This document shows, one piece after another, positions 45,361 through 54,881 of a DNA stretch of 64,000 bases. The DNA is from Hallella colorans (lineage in GTDB: Bacteria; Bacteroidota; Bacteroidia; Bacteroidales; Bacteroidaceae): positions 62,001 through 126,000 of the forward strand of contig NZ_QENY01000006.1 of assembly GCF_003096815.1 (NCBI RefSeq), in the 5' to 3' direction. A model generated the notes under the pieces. The model saw nothing but the letters and a program-made list of their open reading frames with translations, searched no databases and was not told where the DNA came from. Position numbers and translations under genes: made by a program. Numbering within the stretch: position 1 is the stretch's first letter; each line of letters starts with the position of its first letter.

Positions 45361-45870
45361 TGCCAATAAGGCCCAATCATGCTATGAGAAAGCACCAATC
45401 GCAGCACTCTTATGATTTTTGGTAATGCTCGACTTGGTTTTGACAAAAAAAGATAGCCCTTTTTGCTCTGGATGACTCGAAAATAATGATCAAAAAAACA
45501 GTAATTATATTTTATAAAATGAAGACTAAGGAGTGAAGGGTGAAGAATGGGGAGCAAAGAATGAATGAAGACAACTTCACCGGATTCAAGAAGCGTCTGA
45601 GTGCGGTAGAAATTTACACGTATGAACTTTTTATGCCTACATCATATCTTCCTGTTTTTAATCCTGTTTGCGCTTATACATGGTTACCACAATCGTAGGG
45701 ACCTGCGATATCTCCCCAAAAGTAAATGCCTACTGAGCCTTTAGCTCCCCCATTAAATATCAGCTGAGCCCGAAATTAGCCAAATATCTACAGAAAATAT
45801 TCTAAATGCGCACAAACTCCACTAACGATGCCGTCTGATCTCAATGGGAAAAAGAGAGATACGTGAACGA

Positions 45871-46776
45871 TTAAACTACGCCTATAATTTCAGATACATG
45901 CTTACAGCCATGATTTTCAAGCCACTCAGCAATGCCTTCTTTAACCTTCATGGTAATCATGGGATCAACAAAATTAGCCGTTCCTATTTGAATGGCGGTA
46001 GCTCCGGCCATCATAAACTCAATGGCGTCGGCTGCATTCATAATTCCACCAAGTCCTATCACTGGTATTTTAACGGCATGAGCCACATCCCATACCATGC
46101 GAACGGCTACCGGTTTGACAGCTGGCCCACTCAAGCCACCAGTGCGAATGCTAAGTTTAGGGCGGCGATGCTCTATGTCTATAGCCATTCCCATGAGCGT
46201 ATTGATAAGCGAGACAGAGTCCGCCCCCTCCGCTTCGCAAGCTCTTGCGATATCTGCGATATTAGTGACATTGGGCGAAAGTTTCACTATAAGCGTCTTG
46301 TGGTAGACCTTACGTACAGCCTTTACAACAGTGGCAGCACCACTACAAGTTACGCCAAAAGCCATTCCACCCTCCTTGACATTGGGACACGATATATTAA
46401 GCTCTATGGCAGGAATACGCTCCAAGGCATCTATTTTTGCAGCACAAGCCGCATAGGTCTCGGGCGAATTGCCACTAACGTTGACAATGACTGCCGTTTG
46501 GATACTTTTTATCTTAGGATAGATTTGCTCACAAAAATAATCCACACCTTTATTCTGTAAACCCACACAGTTCAACATGCCCGAAGCCGTCTCTGCCATG
46601 CGAGGATAATCGTTTCCTTCGCGTGGCTCAAGCGTAGTGCCCTTGACAATGATGCCCCCAATTGCGTGCAATGGAACAAGATCTTGATACTCCAACCCAT
46701 AACCAAAAGTGCCGCTGGCCGTCATTACTGGGTTGCTCAGTTGTAGATGATTTATTTTTACATTTAAATCTACCAT
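45871..46776 (-). CDS. pyrD: Dihydroorotate dehydrogenase B, catalytic subunit
   Basis: A 301-residue class 1B dihydroorotate dehydrogenase, FMN-dependent, converting dihydroorotate to orotate in pyrimidine synthesis. Signatures are [16 protein letters not shown] near residue 15, [15 protein letters not shown] near 130 and the FMN phosphate loop [19 protein letters not shown] near 240. It overlaps pyrK by seven bases; the pair forms the NAD-linked heterotetramer. Confidence 0.96.
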   Translation of the reverse strand: MVDLNVKINHLQLSNPVMTASGTFGYGLEYQDLVPLHAIGGIIVKGTTLEPREGNDYPRMAETASGMLNCVGLQNKGVDYFCEQIYPKIKSIQTAVIVNVSGNSPETYAACAAKIDALERIPAIELNISCPNVKEGGMAFGVTCSGAATVVKAVRKVYHKTLIVKLSPNVTNIADIARACEAEGADSVSLINTLMGMAIDIEHRRPKLSIRTGGLSGPAVKPVAVRMVWDVAHAVKIPVIGLGGIMNAADAIEFMMAGATAIQIGTANFVDPMITMKVKEGIAEWLENHGCKHVSEIIGVV

Positions 46777-47543
46777 AATAGTCTTTCAATATTAAAAACA
46801 GGCCCATCGGTGCACACACATCTATTTCCTGACACCGTCTTTTCTACACAACAAAGACATGCTCCAAGGCCGCACGCCATCAAGTTTTCTAAAGAAGCTT
46901 CACATTCTATATGATGTGCCATAGCATAACGAGCAACCGACATCATCATTGGCTTTGGCCCACACGTTTGGATAAAATCAAAATAAGCATCCCTCAATAT
47001 GCTATGATCCGTCACAAAACCCTTTTCTCCTTTTGAAAAATCTTCCGTAGTGATATACACGCTGCCCAACTTTTCAAAATATTCAAGTTCTAAAAGATCT
47101 TTCTCTGAACGGGCTCCTAAAAGAAATGACGGTTTGTTGCCTAACTCTGCCAATTTTCGTCCTTGGTATAAAAGAGGTGCAACACCTACCCCTCCCCCAA
47201 TCAAGAGCACTCTTTTATTCCGTAATTGTTCGGCACTTGTAAAACAATTGCCCAATGGAAATAGGCAATTCAAACTATCACCTTCTTGTAATTGACACAA
47301 TCTTCGAGTGCCCTCACCCACGGCAGCAACAAGCAACCACAGCTCGTTTTTAGAGACATCCACATCATTTACAGATATAGGTCTGCGAAGAAACGTATTA
47401 GGAGAATTATCAACACGGACTTCAACAAATTGTCCCGGGCACATTTGGGGTAGCGGATTATCATGCGTTAGCTTAAGCAACACATGCTTATCACTTAATT
47501 TACGCACTGAATTGACACGCAAATCGCGACAATATTTACTCAT
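46770..47543 (-). CDS. pyrK: Dihydroorotate dehydrogenase B, electron transfer subunit
   Basis: A 257-residue FAD/2Fe-2S subunit that passes electrons from PyrD to NAD. The FAD motif RRPISV is near residue 52, GGGVGVAPL near 118 binds NAD, and the C-terminal [13 protein letters not shown] plus a later Cys hold the iron-sulphur cluster. The start at 47543 ([12 protein letters not shown]) is only three bases from the -7 element, so the transcript is probably leaderless. An ATG at 47564 lies upstream of the transcription start. Confidence 0.95.
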   Translation of the reverse strand: MSKYCRDLRVNSVRKLSDKHVLLKLTHDNPLPQMCPGQFVEVRVDNSPNTFLRRPISVNDVDVSKNELWLLVAAVGEGTRRLCQLQEGDSLNCLFPLGNCFTSAEQLRNKRVLLIGGGVGVAPLLYQGRKLAELGNKPSFLLGARSEKDLLELEYFEKLGSVYITTEDFSKGEKGFVTDHSILRDAYFDFIQTCGPKPMMMSVARYAMAHHIECEASLENLMACGLGACLCCVEKTVSGNRCVCTDGPVFNIERLLW

Positions 47544-47546
47544 ACA

Positions 47547-47578
47547 CAAATATATTTGAAGCAATGTTTCACATCAAA
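47547..47578 (-). promoter_or_regulatory. Promoter of the pyrK-pyrD operon
   Basis: TTTG (47578-47575) and TATATTTG (47554-47547) on the minus strand, 20 bases apart, ending three bases before the ATG. Confidence 0.65.
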
Positions 47579-47686
47579 ATAGCGCAAACCAAAAGCTATC
47601 AAGCATAACTTGAAGCCCACAGCAAAGCCTATTTCTTTACAAAGTTAGACATTTTTCTGGTGATGATTTAATGATAATAAGAAAAA

Positions 47687-48151
47687 TTATCGCTTGGGTT
47701 CAAACGTCTCCCACGTCTGATCATCATAGAATATCCTTATTTCTGTTATTTTCCGCTCAGGTTTGTCAATATATTTGATAACAGTTTTTTCTTCACTACA
47801 CGACTGCTGGGGTGCGGAATTATTACTTGTTCGTTGTTGACTTTCAAAAAGACTTGGTGCCTGCTGAAGAGAATGAGAAGTCGAAACAACAGAATGATCA
47901 ACAACGTTAGGTTCTAAGGACGGAGTGTCATTATCGTCGTTTTTTTTATACATAGAACCTATACCAAAAAGCAACCATTCAACGGAAATATTTGGAAGAC
48001 GATCATGAATAGACTCTATCATCTGTACTGTTGGTCTCGTACGGTCATTAAAAATTCCACTTAACGACCCTTCTGATATTCCGGTGAACTGTGCAAAATC
48101 TTTTTGAGACATTTGGAGACTTTCCATAACCTCTCTAATTCGATCTTTCAT
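47687..48151 (-). CDS. XRE-family helix-turn-helix regulator
   Basis: A 154-residue DNA-binding protein. Residues 1-60 hold the XRE helix-turn-helix (MSQKDFAQFTGISEGSLSGIFNDRTRPT), and NISVEWLLFGIGSMY is a conserved extension in Bacteroidetes members. The middle is Ser/Gln-rich and flexible, and the last 30 residues form a basic beta segment (ITEIRIFYDDQTWETF). Function unknown. A promoter (TTTG 48245-48242, TAACTTTG 48221-48214) and operator-like palindromes lie upstream. Confidence 0.88.
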   Translation of the reverse strand: MKDRIREVMESLQMSQKDFAQFTGISEGSLSGIFNDRTRPTVQMIESIHDRLPNISVEWLLFGIGSMYKKNDDNDTPSLEPNVVDHSVVSTSHSLQQAPSLFESQQRTSNNSAPQQSCSEEKTVIKYIDKPERKITEIRIFYDDQTWETFEPKR

Positions 48152-48213
48152 ATACCTAATTTATTATGTCGACAAAGAAAATAATGGATTAAAATCTTAT
48201 TTCTTACAGTTCA

Positions 48214-48245
48214 CAAAGTTAAATATTAAAATTCTAATATCCAAA
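48214..48245 (-). promoter_or_regulatory. Promoter of the XRE regulator
   Basis: TTTG and TAACTTTG on the minus strand, 20 bases apart, about 60 bases before the ATG. Confidence 0.6.
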
Positions 48246-48295
48246 CAAAAAGTTTTAAAATTTATATATTTGAATTTGCATACAAATATCAAAAA

Positions 48296-48348
48296 TTTTA
48301 GATTTCAAATCTAAAACTACGTAATACAATAGTTCAAGTTTGCAAACT
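48296..48348. promoter_or_regulatory. Operator-like palindromes upstream of the XRE gene
   Basis: TTTTAGATTT-C-AAATCTAAAA is a perfect inverted repeat (10-bp arms), and AGTTTGCAAACT at 48337-48348 is a perfect 12-bp palindrome. They lie 50-100 bases upstream of the promoter. Binding by the XRE protein is inference. Confidence 0.35.
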
Positions 48349-48933
48349 CAAATCCTAACGCAAAAATAAGCATTAAGTAATACTATACTCAATAAACGCA
48401 AGTGATTAGTTAGATTACTAATATTATACTTCTTTTTTACTCCTAAGCTATAAATACTCGAACAGCTGATGATTTCTAGCCCAATTTTATATATTAACAC
48501 TTGATTGAAAACTTATAAACCGCTGATTTTAAACATAATAATACAACAAGATACCTTTCTATAAAAAGTTATTCACGTTTTCAAACTTATAAATTTGTAT
48601 TTGCATATTTAAATAATTAAGTTTAAATATGAAAGATGGGTCTGCAATTTATATTTATGTATGTAAATTAATGCTTTTTCCTTTTTGGATTTGACTATAT
48701 AAATTAAGAAAGTTAAATGTTACAAAGTATTAAAATTGAATTATTTGAGGGCGTTTTTGCAAAACATGCTCATTTTTTGCGTATTTACCGGCAAGTGGTA
48801 ATGTCGTTTAAAATATGCGATTTTTGAGGCTACTAAAATTGCGTAACTACCCTATTCCATACGAGTTAAGTCTAAAAAAGAGCACCATAGAAATGCTCAT
48901 TATAGAAGAAAAGAGTCAGTTTGAAAGATGTTT

Positions 48934-49962
48934 TTAGTGCAAAATATAGAAAATAAGCTCTTTCATTAAGTCTCCTGTAGAGGTGTTCGGATTATCTAAG
49001 CCCTTACTTTTAGTATCAGTTTCTCTTATCTTGTCCAAGATTTGCAATGTTTTCCTACCAGAGTAATTTCTCATACCAGTCATATAGTCTGTGACACCCC
49101 AAAGGCTTTTCAATTCTATATAATTAGCTACACTCTGTTTGTCTACCCTATTAGGTGCATAATAGGCAAGCATCAAGTTTTGAAAGAAATTAAAGAGCAA
49201 AGGCAAAAATGAATAAACAGAGCCAGCTTTGGGATTATTGTCAAAATATTTGATAATTTGATTTGCTTTGAAAACGTTTTTGTTTACAATGGCACTTCGC
49301 AACTCAAAAGCATTAAAATCTTTGCTCACTCCAATATTTCGTTCCACCATTTCTGGCGACACACAACGATTATCCTCCGGCAAAGAGATTAACAGCTTAT
49401 CCAACTCTGAATGCAATCGACTAAGATCTGCCCCAATACTCTCGGCTATCATGTTAGCACTTTTTTCGTCTATAGCAACTTTTCGTTTCGAAAGATACGA
49501 TTGCACATATCCTGGGAGCTGCCATTCTCTAAGTTTTTTGCTTTCAAAAACCAATCCTACCTTTTCAACTCCAGACATAAACTTGGTACGACGGTTGATG
49601 GTTCCATTCTTGTAACAAATGACAAGTATGGTTTTCGGTTGTGGGTTTTTGACGTATTTTTCCAACTTCTCAATCGACTTCATACCTTGCGCCTCTTTCA
49701 CAATTATCACGCGCACCGGAGCTGTCATGGGATATTGCATAGCCAAGTCTGTCAATTGAGACGCGTTTGTGTCCAGGCCATAAACAACAATTTGATCGAA
49801 AGCTTGCTGGTCTGGTTTCAAAACATGATTTTGTATGTAGTCGCTTATCTGATCTATGTAATAAGATTCGTCACCCATCAGGACATAAACTGGCAAAAAA
49901 TGACCAGCTTTCAACTCACGCATGATCGCGTCAAAAGATTGCGTTGTTTTCTTTTCAGGCAT
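48934..49962 (-). CDS. holA: DNA polymerase III subunit delta
   Basis: A 342-residue delta subunit of the clamp loader, which opens the beta clamp. The N-terminus FLPVYVLMGDESYYIDQI is the family start of the AAA-like domain; IIVKEAQGM and GADLSRLHSELDKLLI mark the second domain, and the C-terminal collar helices follow. Length is normal. It is divergent from the HsdR-N gene across an inverted-repeat promoter region. Confidence 0.93.
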   Translation of the reverse strand: MPEKKTTQSFDAIMRELKAGHFLPVYVLMGDESYYIDQISDYIQNHVLKPDQQAFDQIVVYGLDTNASQLTDLAMQYPMTAPVRVIIVKEAQGMKSIEKLEKYVKNPQPKTILVICYKNGTINRRTKFMSGVEKVGLVFESKKLREWQLPGYVQSYLSKRKVAIDEKSANMIAESIGADLSRLHSELDKLLISLPEDNRCVSPEMVERNIGVSKDFNAFELRSAIVNKNVFKANQIIKYFDNNPKAGSVYSFLPLLFNFFQNLMLAYYAPNRVDKQSVANYIELKSLWGVTDYMTGMRNYSGRKTLQILDKIRETDTKSKGLDNPNTSTGDLMKELIFYILH

Positions 49963-49997
49963 AGTTTATCACTATTTTTTAAAGTATCTTCATGCGA

Positions 49998-50041
49998 TTT
50001 ATTATCTTTGCACTATCAAAAACTCATGCAAAGATAATAAA
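49998..50041. promoter_or_regulatory. Inverted repeat creating two face-to-face -7 elements
   Basis: TTTATTATCTTTGCA (49998-50012) and TGCAAAGATAATAAA (50027-50041) are perfect 15-bp arms around 14 bases. Each arm contains TATCTTTG, on the plus strand at 50003-50010 and on the minus strand at 50036-50029. The predicted start points lie between the arms, so the two transcripts would overlap at their 5' ends. Confidence 0.65.
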
Positions 50042-50491
50042 ATGATTCCATTAAATCTGCCTTCTTTCAACATAAAATTACAAGGCACGCGGGAGCATCC
50101 GCGCGTATTTGACATTCTGCGAAGACGCTATGTAGCCCTAACGCCCGAAGAATGGGTACGCCAAAATTTCATACATTATCTTATAGAGAGTCTCAACTAT
50201 CCCGCCACCTTACTTGCTAATGAGATGCGTTTGCAAGTAGGGCAAAAGCAATTGCGTGCTGACAGCGTACTATTCGACACCGAATTAAAACCCCGTATGA
50301 TCATAGAGTATAAAGCACCCAATATCGCTATCACTCAAAAAGTCTTTGATCAAATTTCCGCATACAATCTCATGCTTCATGCAGATTATTTGATTGTATC
50401 AAATGGCATGCGTCACTACTGTTGCAAAATGGATTATGACAATAACAGATACCTGTTTATGGACCATATCCCCAAGTACGAAGAAATTTGA
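50042..50491 (+). CDS. HsdR N-terminal-type (type I restriction) domain protein
   Basis: A 149-residue stand-alone protein matching the HsdR N-terminal nuclease-like domain. VALTPEEWVRQNFIHYLIES, QLRADSVLFD and MIIEYKAPNIAIT carry the PD-(D/E)xK-like residues (Asp in RADSV, Glu and Lys in EYKAP). No restriction partner genes are nearby; small proteins of this kind are common in Bacteroidales and their role is not known. The start at 50042 is at the edge of the inverted-repeat promoter region. A longer frame from 49922 crosses that promoter. Confidence 0.85.
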   Translation: MIPLNLPSFNIKLQGTREHPRVFDILRRRYVALTPEEWVRQNFIHYLIESLNYPATLLANEMRLQVGQKQLRADSVLFDTELKPRMIIEYKAPNIAITQKVFDQISAYNLMLHADYLIVSNGMRHYCCKMDYDNNRYLFMDHIPKYEEI

Positions 50492-50531
50492 CAAGACACC
50501 TTTATCTGTCACTCAAGAAACACAACACACG

Positions 50532-50569
50532 AGCACGACATATCACTACATTGAAGATATATCGTGCCC
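50532..50569 (+). other. Hairpin downstream of the HsdR-N gene
   Basis: GCACGACATATC and GATATATCGTGC pair with one mismatch around an 11-base loop; followed by CCGTATG, with no T tract. Possible transcript end. Confidence 0.35.
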
Positions 50570-50635
50570 GTATGTTTATATCATTCTTGGCATTATTGAG
50601 ATTGTGCCAAGGATTTCCCTATTATATAAATATTT

Positions 50636-50845
50636 TCAGCCTACAGCATCGTAACCTCTTGTGCTATTATCGCGCAAGATGTCACGCAGACTTTTTTCCA
50701 CATACTCGCCATCTTGGTGCGCTGTTGGGTCTGGGTGGTGAGGTTTATCTTCTTCATAATGGAAGTTTTTGTAGTTCATTTCTCCAATTCCCCACAACAC
50801 TGCGGCCATGACAAGAAATGCCACAAATACGAAAGCGATATTCAT
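50636..50845 (-). CDS. Small membrane protein of unknown function
   Basis: A 69-residue protein with one N-terminal membrane helix (IAFVFVAFLVMAAVLWGIG) and a charged tail (MNYKNFHYEEDKPHHPDP). No family recognised. It is supported by a promoter element TATCTTTG on the minus strand at 50884-50877, 32 bases before the ATG. Confidence 0.6.
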   Translation of the reverse strand: MNIAFVFVAFLVMAAVLWGIGEMNYKNFHYEEDKPHHPDPTAHQDGEYVEKSLRDILRDNSTRGYDAVG

Positions 50846-50876
50846 TTCTATTGTCTGATTTATTAATTATTTGCTG

Positions 50877-50884
50877 CAAAGATA
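50877..50884 (-). promoter_or_regulatory. -7 promoter element for the small membrane protein
   Basis: TATCTTTG on the minus strand, with TTG at 50903-50901 as a short-spaced -33 element. Confidence 0.5.
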
Positions 50885-51101
50885 GCATTTTTTCAGCTAA
50901 CAATGGATAAGTAAGAGAATATTTTATTAAATTTGCATTAAACAAACGACGAAGGGCTCGGGCAAAAACCACGTCGTTCTTTTAAACAAATATTACTCGT
51001 GACAACGTTGCGCTCAAGACACATACATCGATTGCATCGGAGCAACATGATGACTTCATTTGAAATTCGCATGGTCACAACATAAGAAAGGGAACATAGT
51101 T

Positions 51102-51920
51102 ATGGCCAAAATTGGCAGATGGATAGGTGGCGTGTTAGGTTTTATAGTCACCGGTAGCCCCCTTGGTGCCTTAGCGGGGTACGTGTTAGGCTCTCTCTTT
51201 GACACAAATGACGAAGATACCGACTTTTCCTTCGGTAACGGAGATACACATTATAGCGGCTCCAATTATCAAGATGACACGAGATGGCAAACTAATCCGT
51301 ATGGCCAGCAGCGCAACGACTTTTTGTTTTCGCTGCTCGTCTTGGCCTCTTATATTATCAGAGCCGACAACAAAGTAATGCACTCCGAGATGAATCTTGT
51401 ACGTCGATGGCTACGCACCAACTTTGGCGAGGCCGGTGCCACCGAGGGCGAACAAATCATTCTAAAACTTTTTGAGCAGCAAAAAATACTTGGAGCTGTC
51501 GAATATCGGAACATTGTGATGAGCAGTTGCCAACAAATCAGGATGTACATGTCTTATGAACAGCGACTTCAACTCCTCAATTTCCTCGTGCTTTTGGCAC
51601 AGGCCGATGGTGTCGTTGTCAATGTCGAAATCCACGCCTTAAAAGAATGTGCTATCCAATTAGGCCTCTCAGAAGCCGACCTCAAATCCATGTTGAACCT
51701 CCAAGATGCTAGCACAAGTCTTGACGCAGCCTACAAAGTCTTAGGCGTGTCGCCCAACGCATCTAACGAGGTGGTAAAACGAGCTTATCGCAAATTGGCA
51801 TTGCAACATCATCCAGATAAGGTTGCCAACCTCGGTGAAGACGTTCGCAAGGCCGCAGTCAAGAAATTTCAAGAAATCAACGCTGCTAAAGATACCGTCT
51901 GGAAAGCCCGAGGTTTATAA
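51102..51920 (+). CDS. TerB-DnaJ domain co-chaperone (DjlA-like)
   Basis: A 272-residue protein. A glycine-rich hydrophobic N-terminus (IGGVLGFIVTGSPLGALAGYVLGSLF) probably enters the membrane. Residues about 75-195 form a helical TerB-like domain (LVLASYIIRADNKVMHSEMNLVRRWL). Residues about 205-272 are a J domain with the HPD motif (YRKLALQHHPDKV), which stimulates DnaK. The layout is that of DjlA. The start at 51102 restores the usual N-terminus. Confidence 0.87.
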   Translation: MAKIGRWIGGVLGFIVTGSPLGALAGYVLGSLFDTNDEDTDFSFGNGDTHYSGSNYQDDTRWQTNPYGQQRNDFLFSLLVLASYIIRADNKVMHSEMNLVRRWLRTNFGEAGATEGEQIILKLFEQQKILGAVEYRNIVMSSCQQIRMYMSYEQRLQLLNFLVLLAQADGVVVNVEIHALKECAIQLGLSEADLKSMLNLQDASTSLDAAYKVLGVSPNASNEVVKRAYRKLALQHHPDKVANLGEDVRKAAVKKFQEINAAKDTVWKARGL

Positions 51921-52508
51921 CGTTACAAGAAACACGGTTTGTCGCAACCCATCAACACCTTATATCCTTAGTACATGTCCTGAAATTCTTTCATAAAGAA
52001 AATTTCAACATCTGCCCTTTTACACTTATTGGTTATAGGGTAGTTCTTAAAAATTCCACCGTTTAGAAGAAACAAGAATAACGCCTTGTCTTCTTCGGGT
52101 TTCTATTCGCTTCAAAATGTAAAATCATTCATCTGCCTCGTTATTTTTCTCCGACACTTAACATTTTTTACTTTCTAAAACAAAACCAAAGTCTGTCAAG
52201 GCTAATTATTCCAATATCATTCGCTCAACTACAATACGACGTTTCCCTCAAGTTGGCTGATGGAATGTTGAAAGTAAATAATAATTCCAAGCTAAATAGC
52301 AAACCATCTAAAATTTAACAAAATAGCTTGTAAAGTTTACATATTTTTTATTACCTTTGTAAAGTATTAATGAAAAAGCGCTCAATAGGTTTTAAGTTCG
52401 GCGGCAAAGTTGTTTGCTATTTACCCTAAGCATAAACCATACACATGCGTTATATGAATATGCTTTCATTTACATTTTATTAATTAAATTAATATAAAAC
52501 GTTCAGCA
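51921..52508. other. Intergenic region with promoter for the outer-membrane pair
   Basis: About 590 AT-rich bases. The plus-strand promoter element TACCTTTG (52352-52359, TTG at 52328-52330) gives a leader of about 145 bases before the next gene, long for this region. Nothing else is recognised. Confidence 0.45.
52328..52359 (+). promoter_or_regulatory. Promoter of the outer-membrane protein operon
   Basis: TTG and TACCTTTG 21 bases apart; transcript leader about 145 bases. Confidence 0.5.
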
Positions 52509-54869
52509 ATGAAAAAAAACATTACGAAAACACTTTCTTTAGCAGGAATGCTGCTGTTGGGAAGTCTCAAATCAGCGGCACAAGTCAATGATGTATCTTT
52601 CATCGTGTCTCCCGCTGCAGAGTACATTTGGTGGGACGAGGATCTTTCCATTGACAACATGCCACTATACGGTGGTAAGATTGGATTCGGATTCGGCCCA
52701 CTCTTTGAGTTGCGGGCATTCTATTTGCGTGGCAACGATGCCAACGCCAAAGTGCGCTTGGAAAACTGGCGCACAGACAAGTTATGGCCTGCCAATATCA
52801 AAGACACCAAATTAGACTTGACAAAATATGGCGGAGAATTGAAACTCAACTTGTGGAAAAACGCTTTCTTTACGCCATATCTCACAGCAGGAGCCGGTGT
52901 GCAAACCATGAAGTATAACAGCTACAAGGGCGATGTCTTGATGACAGACGTACCCATGAAAGACGAACAGCTCTTCGTGGCACTTGGGGTGGGAGCCAAG
53001 TTCAACCTGAGCAGTCGCACAGTGCTCGCTCTTGAGGCCAAGAACACCATGTTCAACGCCAGCAATGGAAGCTATCTCATGCGACCCGAATACAACAAGG
53101 CCGATGGCGGAAATCATCTATACAATTGGACAGCAGGTGCAACACTCGATTTTTATTTGGGCGGAACCACCGACAATAGCAGTGACGCCATCAGTCGCGA
53201 ATACCGTAACCTATTCTCCAGTGGTTTCAAAGGTTTGAAGTTCGTTGTAGAGCCAGCCATGGCTTACATCAATTTTGACAAAGACATGCCCATGACCGAC
53301 ACCTATTTGTTAGGAGGTAGCGCAGGTTTTGACTTCTCATCGCTCGTAGGTATCAGGGGATTCTACTATCAAGCTAACAAAGAGGCTGACAAGCTGTCAT
53401 TATCGTTCAACAAGCATCTGGCCCTCTATGGTGGTAACATCATCACCCGATTAAACTTCCCAAGAGGCATCAATCCCTATTTACAACTCGGTGGAGGTTA
53501 CATGAACGTGGGCGATAAGTACACTGACAAGAGAGGTAGCACGGCAGCTGAAAGCTCCGCCTTCGTATTTGGTGGTGCAGGTGTGGAGATACCTTTGTCA
53601 AAATACGTGGCTCTCTTTGGTACCGCAAATGCCCTGTTCACCACGGAGAAAGGCATAAATGAAGAAGACATCCAAAACACAGACCACATCAACACCAGCG
53701 TGATGTACAACGCAGGTTTAAGGCTTAATCTTGGCATGGCAGCCAACGGCGAGAAAAAATACAAAAGATATCTCAACCGTAGGCTTGACGCTCAACGCGA
53801 GGCATCTAACGAAAAGATCAACGAGCTGAGAGCAAATTACGACGATCAAATTGACAATTATGACAAGAAGATCTCAGAATATGATACCAAAATCTCCGAA
53901 TACGACCAGCAGATAGCACAGTACGAAGAGCGCGTCAACGCCCTCAAAGCTGACTACGAAAAGCGTATTGGCAAATTAGACAGAGATTTGGATCAGGCTT
54001 TAAAAGCCAACGATACCATTCGGGTGGCTGAGATAGCACGTTTGAAAGACCGCAACAAGCAAGAACTCGAAGGAATTGAAAACGACGAGATGGCCATGAA
54101 GAGAAAATTGGTCAACGAGCTTGGACAAAATTCTGGTAACAACATGAAAATGACACGTAGCGAGCTCAACGATTTGGTAAGCCGTATCATCAGAGAATCC
54201 AGAGAGAGCGCTCGTTACAGCGACTACGACTACAACTACGTGCAGCCACAAACACCGTACCGTTCTGTCGCTCCATCACAAGGATTGGAACCTGTCCAAA
54301 ACAACGAAACCGAACTTTTGAGAAGAGAGCTTCGCATCGTGAACGAGAAATTGAACAAGGTAATCAGTCAGAGAAGCAATGGTGAAACTACCATTGTTTA
54401 TGGAGACAACGCCACACCAAGAACAGAGTTGACACCCGCTACAGCATATAACGAAGGAGCATACCACCCCACCACTGGCAATCAGTTCAAACTTAACCGC
54501 ATCAGTGTATTCACAGGATTGGGCTTTGGCGACTTGACCGCATGGAATGTTGGCGTAAGAGGATATATGCAGGTTGCCTCCACTAATTTGGATTTCGTAC
54601 CCGAACTGTACGCATCCATGGCAGACAAAAGCGGAATGGGCATCTCTGCCAACATAATTTACAATTTCAAAATCAGCTCTTTGGGCAAGTTCACGCCCTA
54701 CGCAGGTTTTGGTCTTGGCATTTTCCACGGCAAAGACACTCATTTTGGTTCTAACCTCATCGCTGGCGTTAGCACCGACATGTTTGGCGGAAAGGTATTT
54801 GTAGACTACTCCGCACGCAGCCTAACCAAACAAAACCAAGTGGCTATAGGCTATTCATTCATATTCTAA
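52509..54869 (+). CDS. Large outer-membrane protein with three beta-barrel-like modules and a coiled coil
   Basis: A 786-residue secreted protein (signal MKKNITKTLSLAGMLLLGSLKSAAQ). Modules at about 28-225 and 245-415 are homologous to one another: FIVSPAAEYIWWDEDLSIDN with FVVEPAMAYINFDKDMPMTD, and FTPYLTAGAGV with INPYLQLGGGY. Residues about 420-560 form a coiled coil with repeated KISEYD units. A third barrel-like module (RISVFTGLGFGDLTAWNVGV to VAIGYSFIF) ends the protein. Each module resembles OmpA-type eight-strand barrels. It lies 12 bases before an OmpA-domain gene; the pair may form one envelope anchor. No function is assigned. Confidence 0.78.
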   Translation: MKKNITKTLSLAGMLLLGSLKSAAQVNDVSFIVSPAAEYIWWDEDLSIDNMPLYGGKIGFGFGPLFELRAFYLRGNDANAKVRLENWRTDKLWPANIKDTKLDLTKYGGELKLNLWKNAFFTPYLTAGAGVQTMKYNSYKGDVLMTDVPMKDEQLFVALGVGAKFNLSSRTVLALEAKNTMFNASNGSYLMRPEYNKADGGNHLYNWTAGATLDFYLGGTTDNSSDAISREYRNLFSSGFKGLKFVVEPAMAYINFDKDMPMTDTYLLGGSAGFDFSSLVGIRGFYYQANKEADKLSLSFNKHLALYGGNIITRLNFPRGINPYLQLGGGYMNVGDKYTDKRGSTAAESSAFVFGGAGVEIPLSKYVALFGTANALFTTEKGINEEDIQNTDHINTSVMYNAGLRLNLGMAANGEKKYKRYLNRRLDAQREASNEKINELRANYDDQIDNYDKKISEYDTKISEYDQQIAQYEERVNALKADYEKRIGKLDRDLDQALKANDTIRVAEIARLKDRNKQELEGIENDEMAMKRKLVNELGQNSGNNMKMTRSELNDLVSRIIRESRESARYSDYDYNYVQPQTPYRSVAPSQGLEPVQNNETELLRRELRIVNEKLNKVISQRSNGETTIVYGDNATPRTELTPATAYNEGAYHPTTGNQFKLNRISVFTGLGFGDLTAWNVGVRGYMQVASTNLDFVPELYASMADKSGMGISANIIYNFKISSLGKFTPYAGFGLGIFHGKDTHFGSNLIAGVSTDMFGGKVFVDYSARSLTKQNQVAIGYSFIF

Positions 54870-54881
54870 AAATCACCACAC

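Larger units (their letters stand above)
44684..45870. other. Long intergenic region with a candidate small transcript and a repeat
   Basis: About 1.2 kb without a gene. It contains the promoter-hairpin unit at 44745-44860 and the dispersed repeat at 45292-45360. Short frames between them (for example 44993-45142) have no family resemblance. Confidence 0.45.
48152..48933. other. Very AT-rich intergenic region with palindromes
   Basis: About 780 bases with no gene. It holds the XRE promoter (48214-48245), two perfect palindromes (48296-48316 and 48337-48348) and several TTTGCATA-like words. Composition alone could explain some. Confidence 0.45.

Noticed and set aside
45844-46560. Plus-strand frame of 238 codons opposite pyrD
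   Set aside because: Antisense to a clear pyrD gene, with no family resemblance.
49922-50041. Earlier start for the HsdR-N protein
   Set aside because: The extension is antisense to the start of holA and crosses the promoter at 50003-50010.
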